This document shows positions 7,905 through 13,848 of a stretch of 64,000 bases of DNA, piece after piece (within the stretch, counting starts at the first letter, position 1; each line of letters opens with the position of its first letter). The DNA is from Amycolatopsis alba DSM 44262. Its GTDB lineage: Bacteria > Actinomycetota > Actinomycetes > Mycobacteriales > Pseudonocardiaceae. Location of the stretch: positions 1,079,021 through 1,143,020 of the forward strand of contig NZ_KB913032.1 in assembly GCF_000384215.1 (NCBI RefSeq). Direction: 5' to 3'. The notes under the pieces were generated by a model. The model was given only the letters and a program-made list of their open reading frames with translations, had not been told where the DNA came from and ran no database searches. Made by a program: the position numbers and the translations under genes.

Positions 7905-8372
7905 TCAGCCCTGTTCGTCGAGCACCTTGTCCATTGTGGACCGCAGATGCCGCAGAAAGGCCTCGAACCGTTCGATCTCCTCCGCCGGGTACTGCGCGAC
8001 CAGCGCCGTGAGCCCCGCGCTGAACGGGCCGAAGAACTCACGGGCGGGCCCCTGGATGTCGGGGCCGCTGCGCAGGGTCACTTTCCGCCTGTCGGTGCTT
8101 TCCCTGGTCCGCACCACATAGCCGAGGCTCTCCAGCCGGTTCAGCAGGTTCGTGGTCGCGCCGGAGGTCAGCGCGATGCGTTCGCCCAGCCGGGCCGGGG
8201 AAAGCGGCGAGCCGGTGTCTTCGGCGTAGAGGATCTCAACCAGCGCGGCGGCGTCGGTGGCGTGCAGGCCGAGCCAGTTCGCGAAACGCCTGGTGAACTC
8301 GGTGTAGTTCGCCCCGAAGCCGCGGAGGCCGTCCAGCAGCGACGCACTCCGCGCTGCGAAATCGTCCTCCAT
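7905..8372 (-). CDS. MarR family transcriptional regulator
   Basis: A 155-residue MarR protein. The winged helix is at about 52-110 (SPARLGERIALTSGATTNLLNRLESLGYVVRTRESTDRRKVTL), flanked by dimerisation helices. It is divergent from the P450 gene at 8459 and probably represses it through the inverted repeat at 8422-8434. ATG 8372 was chosen because AGGAGG lies 4 nt upstream; a GTG one codon earlier is too close to it. The ligand is unknown. A sugar, drug or aromatic compound would be usual for the family. Confidence 0.9.
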   Translation of the reverse strand: MEDDFAARSASLLDGLRGFGANYTEFTRRFANWLGLHATDAAALVEILYAEDTGSPLSPARLGERIALTSGATTNLLNRLESLGYVVRTRESTDRRKVTLRSGPDIQGPAREFFGPFSAGLTALVAQYPAEEIERFEAFLRHLRSTMDKVLDEQG

Positions 8373-8394
8373 CACCCCTCCTCGGATCCGTGCT

Positions 8395-8434
8395 TTGACA
8401 ACCTACCGGCCGCAAATATATCTTCATGGTGAAG
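8395..8434 (+). promoter_or_regulatory. P450 promoter with MarR-type inverted repeat
   Basis: A -35 TTGACA (8395-8400) and a -10 TATATC (8417-8422) are separated by 16 nt and point to the P450 gene. CTTCA-TGG-TGAAG (8422-8434) is an inverted repeat overlapping the expected transcription start, the right place for repression by the divergent MarR protein. Confidence 0.6.
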
Positions 8435-8458
8435 CTACTTTCTCATGAAGGAGTTGCA

Positions 8459-9562
8459 GTGCTCCCCGATCCCTTCGCCGCGACGACCCGTGGCATCACC
8501 GAGCCCGACCCTGTCCGCCCCGCACTGCGAGCCGCCGGTCCCCTCGTCGAAGTGGCCACCCCGGCGGGCGGAAGCGCGTGGATCGTGACCGAGGAGAAGC
8601 TGGCCCGCGAGGTCCTCTCCGACCCCCGGATCGCCAAAGATCCCGCACTGGCCCCCGAAACCTGGACCGGGCTCGAACAAACCGCCGCCGAACAGCCGTC
8701 CCTCACCACGTTGGACGGCCCGGACCACACCCTGTTGCGGCGAGCGCACGCCCCGCTTCTGAGCGCCAAACGGATCCAGGCTCAGTCCGACCGGATCCAC
8801 AAGATCGCGCGTGTCCTGCTGACGGACCTCGGCGACGGAACCATCGACCTCATGGACGGCTTCTCCACCCGCTTCCCGCTCACCGTGCTGCTCGATCTGC
8901 TCGGTATCCCGCTCCACCTGCTCGACGCCGCCGTCGACGCCTGCCGCCGCATGTCCGACCCCGAACCGGGCGCGCAGGGCAAGGCCATCGCCGCGATCGC
9001 GGACCTCGCCGCCGCTGGGCTGACGCCGAACCGGAGCGGGCTCGCGAAGGAATTGCGCGACAACCTCCCGCCAGGGACGTCCGAAAACGACCTGCGGTAT
9101 CACCTGTTCGCGTTGATCTTCGCCGGACAGCTGACCACCGACGCGTCCATCGGCTTCCTGATCGCGCGGCTCCTCGACGGCGACACCACCCCCGAGAGCC
9201 ACCTGGTCCGTGAAACCCTCCGGGTGCATCCGCCCGCGCCGTTCACGCTCTGGCGGTTCACCACCACGGCGATCGAACTCGCCGGGATCCGGCTCCCCGC
9301 CGGGGCCCCGGTGCTCGTCGACATCCAGGGCATCAACACCGACCCGGCCAGGAAACCGGGCCCGGATCTGACCTTCGGCGCCGGTCCGCATTTCTGCGTC
9401 GGCGCCCAGCTCGCGCAGCTCGAACTGCGCGCGGTGGCGACTGTCCTTCGCACGGACTTCCCCAGAGCGCGGCTCGCCGTCCCTTACGCCGAACTCCGGC
9501 AGACGTTCCTCGGCGGCATCCAGGGCACGCGACTCACCGAACTGCCGGTGCTCCTGCACTGA
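8459..9562 (+). CDS. Cytochrome P450
   Basis: A 367-residue bacterial P450. The haem-binding loop FGAGPHFCVGA carries the proximal Cys at about residue 315. The ExxR motif is ETLR (about 250). The I-helix has FAGQLTTDAS with the oxygen-activating Thr (about 218). It is slightly short for the family (usually about 400), with a compact N-terminus. GTG 8459 has GAAGGAG 5 nt upstream. An in-frame ATG at 8426 lies inside the putative operator and is unlikely. Substrate unknown and no dedicated ferredoxin is nearby. Regulated by the divergent MarR gene (inference). Confidence 0.92.
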   Translation: MLPDPFAATTRGITEPDPVRPALRAAGPLVEVATPAGGSAWIVTEEKLAREVLSDPRIAKDPALAPETWTGLEQTAAEQPSLTTLDGPDHTLLRRAHAPLLSAKRIQAQSDRIHKIARVLLTDLGDGTIDLMDGFSTRFPLTVLLDLLGIPLHLLDAAVDACRRMSDPEPGAQGKAIAAIADLAAAGLTPNRSGLAKELRDNLPPGTSENDLRYHLFALIFAGQLTTDASIGFLIARLLDGDTTPESHLVRETLRVHPPAPFTLWRFTTTAIELAGIRLPAGAPVLVDIQGINTDPARKPGPDLTFGAGPHFCVGAQLAQLELRAVATVLRTDFPRARLAVPYAELRQTFLGGIQGTRLTELPVLLH

Positions 9563-9596
9563 AAAAACGGGCCGGGGCAGTCACTGCCCCGGCCCG
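9562..9596 (-). terminator. Terminator of the csbD gene
   Basis: A 13-bp perfect stem (9568-9580 with 9584-9596) has a TCA loop. On the minus strand it is followed by TTTTTT, so it terminates the CsbD transcript. It can also stop P450 transcription, since the P450 stop codon adjoins it. Confidence 0.85.
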
Positions 9597-9607
9597 GAAG
9601 GGTTCCG

Positions 9608-9814
9608 CTACTTCTTGAAGGTGTCGCGGAGCTTGTCCGCCGCGTCACCGACGGCGTCCTTCACGTTCTCGACGGCGCCCTTGAGACCGGCCTTCGCCTG
9701 GTCCGCCTGGCCTTCCGTACGAAGTTCCTCGTTGCCGGTGGCGTCGCCGGCGGCCTCCTTGGCCTTACCGCCGAGCTCTTCGGCCTTGTTGCTGATCTTG
9801 TCGCCCAACGACAT
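9608..9814 (-). CDS. CsbD family stress protein
   Basis: A 68-residue, highly charged protein matching the CsbD family: GDKISNKAEELGGKAKEAAGD, then LRTEGQADQAKAGLKGAVENVKDA, ending DKLRDTFKK. CsbD was named as a SigB-controlled stress protein in Bacillus; its biochemical role is unknown. ATG 9814 has GGAGGA 4 nt upstream. It stands alone before a strong terminator. Confidence 0.88.
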   Translation of the reverse strand: MSLGDKISNKAEELGGKAKEAAGDATGNEELRTEGQADQAKAGLKGAVENVKDAVGDAADKLRDTFKK

Positions 9815-9912
9815 CGGGTCCTCCTCCGTCTGTGGCGCGCGGATCGTGCGCCTTACCCTCGAAGGACAAGCGAAGATCGGGATTCGTCACGCGCACGGAC
9901 GGGTGATCACGC

Positions 9913-10329
9913 TCACCCCACGCGCCAGGGCATGTGCTGGAGCGTCCAGGTGTTGCCGTCCGGGTCGCTGAAAGCCGCGTAGAAGACGCCGCCCATGTCC
10001 TCGACCGGCCCGACTTCGGTACCCCTGGCGATGAGCGCGGCCCTGGCCTCCTCGATGTCGGCGACCACGAGGTGCAGCCCGCGCAGGGTGCCGACCGGCA
10101 TGTCGAGGGACGCGATCCCGGCGGCCAAGGTGATCGAGCAGGCCGAACCGGGCGGGGTGAGCTGGACGATCCGGACACCGTCGGCGGGCCGCACGTCGAC
10201 GTCGAGGTGGAAGCCGAGCCGCTCGGTGTAGAACTCCTTCGCCCGGTCGATGTCGCTGACCGGCACCGGGACGAGTTCGAGCAGGAACGTCCCCGGCGGG
10301 ACCGGGGGCGCGGGCTGGGTATCGGTCAC
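9913..10329 (-). CDS. VOC (glyoxalase/bleomycin-resistance) family protein
   Basis: A 138-residue single VOC protein. The first beta-alpha module is around LELVPVPVSDIDRAKEFYTERLGF; the second runs through LRGLHLVVADIEEARAALIARG to AAFSDPDGNTWTLQHMP. Metal ligands could include His in the LRGLHLVV strand and Glu in the first module. The substrate cannot be told from sequence. GTG 10329 has AAAGGA 6 nt upstream; another GTG five codons earlier is less well placed. It follows the alpha/beta hydrolase gene by 25 nt on the same strand, so the two are probably co-transcribed. Confidence 0.85.
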   Translation of the reverse strand: MTDTQPAPPVPPGTFLLELVPVPVSDIDRAKEFYTERLGFHLDVDVRPADGVRIVQLTPPGSACSITLAAGIASLDMPVGTLRGLHLVVADIEEARAALIARGTEVGPVEDMGGVFYAAFSDPDGNTWTLQHMPWRVG

Positions 10330-10354
10330 GGACGTTCCTTTCACCGGATGGAGC

Positions 10355-11239
10355 TCACTCGAGCAGGGATGCCACCGCCGCGGCGAACGCTTCGGGGGCC
10401 TCCTGGGGAACGTTATGCCCGACCCCCGACAGAACCCGGTGCTCGTACGGCCCGGTGAAGTACTCGCGGTCGCCCTCCGCGCTGGGCCCGCCGATGCCGT
10501 CGTCCCCGCTTTCCAGCACGACCGTCGGCACCGTGATGGCCGGTTCCTGCGCGATCAGGTCTTCGAGCGCCTGGTACCGCGGATCTCCTTCCGCCAGGCC
10601 GAAGCGGTGCCGGTAGGAGTGGATGACGACGTCGACGAAGTCGGGGTTGTGGAGGCTGGGGGCGCTCGCCGGGAACGCCGCGTCTGCGCCGGCCCAGGTC
10701 GGTGACCAGGTGCGCCACAACAGGGCGCACAGCTCTTCACGGTTCTCCGCCAGCCCGCGGCGGCCGCGCTCGGAGTGGAAATAAAATTGGTACCAGTACG
10801 TGCGTTCCCATTCGGGTGGCGCCGGTTCGCCCGAGCAGGCGAGGTTTTGGACGTTGTAGCCGTCCACCGAGACCAGCCCGCGCACACGCTCGGGCCGGAG
10901 CGCGGCCGCGATGCACGCCGCGCGGCCACCCCAGTCGTATCCGGCGACGACGGCGTTCTCCAGCCCCAGCGCGTCCATGAAGTCGAGCAGGTCCTGCGCG
11001 AGCGCGGCCTGCTGCCCGGAGCGTGGTGTGGCGTCGTCGAGGAACTGCGTCCCCCCGAACCCGCGGAGATACGGGACGTACACCGAGGCGCCACCGGCCG
11101 CGAGGATCGGCGCGACCTCGTCGTAGGCCCGCACGTCGTAGGGGAAACCGTGGAGCAGGATCACCGGTGGCCCGCCCGCCTCGCCGGCGTGCTCGTACTC
11201 GATCTCCAGCACCGGCGTGGTGACGCGTTCCAGGCCCAT
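10355..11239 (-). CDS. Alpha/beta hydrolase, epoxide-hydrolase-like
   Basis: A 294-residue alpha/beta hydrolase. The oxyanion segment is LLHGFPYDVRAY. The nucleophile elbow is AGYDWGG, with Asp as nucleophile (about residue 107) as in epoxide hydrolases and haloalkane dehalogenases. The catalytic His is in SGVGHNVPQEAPE. A cap domain with several Tyr and Trp (RTYWYQFYF) lies between. The start overlaps the upstream gene's stop as TGATG, so it is translationally coupled to 11239-11787. Substrate unknown. Confidence 0.87.
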   Translation of the reverse strand: MGLERVTTPVLEIEYEHAGEAGGPPVILLHGFPYDVRAYDEVAPILAAGGASVYVPYLRGFGGTQFLDDATPRSGQQAALAQDLLDFMDALGLENAVVAGYDWGGRAACIAAALRPERVRGLVSVDGYNVQNLACSGEPAPPEWERTYWYQFYFHSERGRRGLAENREELCALLWRTWSPTWAGADAAFPASAPSLHNPDFVDVVIHSYRHRFGLAEGDPRYQALEDLIAQEPAITVPTVVLESGDDGIGGPSAEGDREYFTGPYEHRVLSGVGHNVPQEAPEAFAAAVASLLE

Positions 11240-11787
11240 CAGCCGGACCAGCCGCTCAATCGCGACAGAAGCCGTTCCAGGACCTCGGGATCGGCGCCGA
11301 CGGGCTCGCCGGAGACGGGTTCGTCCACCAGGGTCCGGCGGTCACCGCGCCGCGGCAGCCGAACCTGTCCGGCGGACAGGCCACCGGGCAGCGGCAGCTC
11401 ACACCAAAGGGTCACGCCGCCGGTCTGGCTCGGCGCCACCCCGGTCCGTTCACCCGGCGCGGGGGTCGGCACGGGAAGCCCGTCCAGTTCGTGGTCGACC
11501 TCGATGACCAGCACGTCCGATTGCAGGCGCAATCTCAGCGTCAGGAACGGCGGCTCCTTCGGATCGGCGGCGTCGACCAGCGTGCCCACCAATCTGGCGG
11601 CGGCGGTCTTCGCCTGATCGAGCAACGGCCGCAAGGACCAATCCGACAAGATGAGACGGACGAAGAGCTCGGAGCACAACACCGCGTTCGGTTGTGCCAC
11701 CAGCCGGAGGTCGTCCACCTGGGAGGTGCGCGCGCTCAAACCAAGGCCTTCCTCGTTGACGTGCGAGCGTGCATCATGCCACTCCAT
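11239..11787 (-). CDS. Degenerate HATPase-like protein coupled to the hydrolase
   Basis: A 182-residue protein. About residues 25-70 (LRLVAQPNAVLCSELFVRLIL, then AKTAAARLVGTLVDA) resemble the first helices and N-box of RsbW-type HATPases. The usual ELVTNA motif is replaced by RLVGTLVDA and no clear G-boxes follow, so ATP binding is doubtful. The C-terminal ~60 residues are Pro- and Arg-rich. ATG 11787 is a best guess; a longer start at 11841 is possible. The stop overlaps the hydrolase start (TGATG), which supports it as a real gene. Function unknown. Confidence 0.55.
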   Translation of the reverse strand: MEWHDARSHVNEEGLGLSARTSQVDDLRLVAQPNAVLCSELFVRLILSDWSLRPLLDQAKTAAARLVGTLVDAADPKEPPFLTLRLRLQSDVLVIEVDHELDGLPVPTPAPGERTGVAPSQTGGVTLWCELPLPGGLSAGQVRLPRRGDRRTLVDEPVSGEPVGADPEVLERLLSRLSGWSG

Positions 11788-11879
11788 CCGGTGACAGACT
11801 CCGTCCGCCTCGTCCAAGCCTTTGGTCCAGTGGAGTGACATGACTTTGGCTCTGTGCGCCGGACCAAAAGACGCGCAGA

Positions 11880-12500
11880 GTGGTCTGCGTGAGCATCGCC
11901 TTCCTGATCACCACGCTGATCGTGGTCGCCACACCCGGCACCGGCGTGGTCTACACCTTGTCCGCCGGGCTGGCCCGCGGGAGACGCGCGAGTGTCATCG
12001 CCGCGACCGCCTGCACCCTCGGCATCATCCCGCATATGATCGCCGCGATCACCGGCCTCGCGGCGCTGCTGCACGCGAGCGCGGTCGCGTTCGAAATCAT
12101 CAAGTACCTCGGCGTGGCCTACCTGCTCTACATGGCGTGGGCGACGCTGAGGGACCGTGAGGCGATCGTCGTGGACAGCGATCCCGAACCGGCCTCGACG
12201 CTGCGGACGATCACCTCCGGCGTGCTGATCAACGTCCTGAACCCGAAGCTGACGCTGTTCTTCTTCGCGTTCCTGCCCCAGTTCGTCCCGGCGGGAGAGC
12301 CCGGTTCCATTCCCCGGATGCTGCTGCTGAGCGGGGTGTTCATGCTGGCGACGTTCGTGGTGTTCAGCGTGTACGGCGTCCTCGCCGCCGGGGTGCGTCA
12401 CCACGTCCTTTCCCGGCCGCGCGTGCTCGCCTGGACGCGGCGGGTCTTCGCCGGTTCCTTCGCCGCGCTCGGCGCCAAACTCGCGTTCACCACCCAGTAG
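11880..12500 (+). CDS. LysE/RhtB family exporter
   Basis: A 206-residue polytopic membrane protein of the LysE family, which exports amino acids and small metabolites. The signature ATPGTGVVYTLSAGLARGRR sits near the N-terminus, and GVLINVLNPKLTLFFFAFLPQF is the conserved mid-protein segment. About six membrane helices. GTG 11880 gives the full length. GTG 11889, three codons later, is an equally likely start and matches the usual family N-terminus. The ORF ends 11 nt before the B3/B4 gene, so they may form a two-gene unit. Confidence 0.87.
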   Translation: MVCVSIAFLITTLIVVATPGTGVVYTLSAGLARGRRASVIAATACTLGIIPHMIAAITGLAALLHASAVAFEIIKYLGVAYLLYMAWATLRDREAIVVDSDPEPASTLRTITSGVLINVLNPKLTLFFFAFLPQFVPAGEPGSIPRMLLLSGVFMLATFVVFSVYGVLAAGVRHHVLSRPRVLAWTRRVFAGSFAALGAKLAFTTQ

Positions 12501-12511
12501 ACAGGTCTCCC

Positions 12512-13138
12512 ATGCGACTCCAGCACCACCCCGACGTCCGCGCCGAACACCCCTCCCTCGCCGTCGGCACGCTCGAAGCCACCGGCATCTCCCCCGGAAT
12601 GCCCGTCGAGATCGAGAAGTTCGTCGCGCGGGCGACGCGACGGCTCGCGGACGGCCCGGAATCGGAATTCCCCGAGATCCAGGCCTGGCGGCGGGCGTTC
12701 GCCAAGATGGGCTTGAAACCCACGCAGTACCGGTGCGCGTCGGAATCGCTGTTGCGCCGTCTACGGAAAGAGGGCGCGCTCCCCCGGATCCACCCGGTGA
12801 TCGACCTCTGCAACGCCGTCTCGGTCGCCTACGCCATCCCTGTCGCGGTGCTCGACGTCGCCAAGATCAGCGGCTCGCTCGAAGTCCGCCACGCGCGCGG
12901 CGACGAGAAATACGTGACCTTCGCGGGCACTGTCGAGCATCCGAACCCCGGCGAGGTGATCTTCGCCGACGAAGACGGGCAAGCCCACGCGCGGCGATGG
13001 ACGAACCGGCAGAGCGGGCACTCCGCCGTCTCCGCCACGACGTCCGACGTGCTGATCGTTTGCGAAGGGCTGCACGCGACAGCGGCCGACGACGTCCGGC
13101 TGGTGATCGAGGCCGTCGAGCGCGAGCTCAGAGGCTGA
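12512..13138 (+). CDS. B3/B4 domain protein (PheT-like tRNA-binding fold)
   Basis: A 208-residue stand-alone B3/4 domain as found in the phenylalanyl-tRNA synthetase beta chain. Characteristic segments are EIQAWRRAFAKMGLKPTQYRCASESLLRRLRKEG, IHPVIDLCNAVSVAYAIPVAV and ITFADEDGQAH-like GEVIFADEDGQAHARRWTNRQS. Free-standing versions may edit or bind misacylated tRNA; the activity here is unproven. It follows the LysE exporter by 11 nt. Its 3' end overlaps the convergent yggT gene by 11 nt. Confidence 0.85.
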   Translation: MRLQHHPDVRAEHPSLAVGTLEATGISPGMPVEIEKFVARATRRLADGPESEFPEIQAWRRAFAKMGLKPTQYRCASESLLRRLRKEGALPRIHPVIDLCNAVSVAYAIPVAVLDVAKISGSLEVRHARGDEKYVTFAGTVEHPNPGEVIFADEDGQAHARRWTNRQSGHSAVSATTSDVLIVCEGLHATAADDVRLVIEAVERELRG

Positions 13139-13406
13139 ACGCGAGGGACTGCAGGAGAACGACCGCCAGGAACACGAGGGTGAAGGCGAGGTCGAACGCC
13201 ACCCCGCCGGCCCGCACCGGACGGACCACGCGGCGGACCGGCGCCAGCACGGGCTCGGTCAGCCGGTGGGCGATCCCGCGCGCCCGGAAAGCCCAGGAGG
13301 GCAGGCGGGTGGCGAGGGTGACGGCCCAGTCCAGCACCATCCGGGCGACGAGCACGACCAGGAACAGGGTGAGCAGGACGCCCACAAGATCGCCAAGAGC
13401 ACTCAT
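13128..13406 (-). CDS. YggT family membrane protein
   Basis: A 92-residue protein with two membrane helices (about 5-27 and 70-90) around a basic loop containing LTEPVLAPVRRVVRPV, the YggT family hallmark. In many bacteria YggT proteins lie in cell-division clusters and help osmotic tolerance; this copy is away from the division cluster. ATG 13406. Convergent with the B3/B4 gene. Confidence 0.85.
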   Translation of the reverse strand: MSALGDLVGVLLTLFLVVLVARMVLDWAVTLATRLPSWAFRARGIAHRLTEPVLAPVRRVVRPVRAGGVAFDLAFTLVFLAVVLLQSLAFSL

Positions 13407-13800
13407 GACGGCACACTCCCTCTTTGGGCCAGTGTGCCGCGTCTTGCTGGGAGCAAGCTGTGACGAAAGAAAGGGCTACCAGGGCGGTTGGCCACCCCCA
13501 GTACGAAGGCCAACCGCCGCGGAGCCCCTACACACGGTTCGGCGCGCTGCCCCGTCGCGCCGACCCGCAGCTGATGTCTTCAGCTTTCCAAGGCCCTGCA
13601 TCGGAATTACATCGGCTCGCCACCGTCGGGTATCCGCGCAGCTCAGGGACGGCCGGGCGTAGAATCAGACCGGTTTCGAAGCAGGCACCAGCGTGCCCGT
13701 TAGGCCGAATGCCGTAGGCGTACCCCCGCGCTGATCTGGCTGGAGGCCGCGACGGTGGGCTAGGGTGCCGGTCAGCTGCCGAACGGACTGGAGGTAGTGC
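13407..13800. other. Intergenic region with a C-loop hairpin
   Basis: I see no convincing coding region here. An 11-bp perfect stem (GGCGGTTGGCC at 13483-13493, GGCCAACCGCC at 13508-13518) encloses a 14-nt loop starting ACCCCCAG. It has no T-run. A TAGAAT box (13660-13665) could be a -10 site for the downstream SARP gene or a small RNA, but I find no good -35 partner. Confidence 0.5.
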
Positions 13801-13848
13801 GTGAGCACGCTCACGGTCTCGGACGACATAGTCGCATATGACCGCTGA
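13801..13848 (+). CDS. Short upstream ORF overlapping the SARP gene start
   Basis: A 15-codon ORF (MSTLTVSDDIVAYDR) begins at GTG 13801 with an excellent GGAGG at 13790-13794, 6 nt away. It ends at TGA 13846-13848, 11 nt inside the SARP gene in another frame. The SARP start itself (ATG 13838) has no clear ribosome-binding site, so translation of the large gene may depend on this leader. It could instead be the true beginning of the SARP gene if a sequencing error or frameshift lies here. The start codon sits in a hairpin (CGTGAGC-AC-GCTCACG). Confidence 0.4.
   Translation: MSTLTVSDDIVAYDR

Noticed and set aside
8459..9562. P450 as a tailoring enzyme of the candidate peptide locus
   Set aside because: It is 8 kb away, behind its own MarR-controlled promoter, with unrelated genes in between.
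13483..13518. 6C-type small RNA
   Set aside because: Only one hairpin and five Cs in the loop; the 6C motif has two hairpins with longer C runs.
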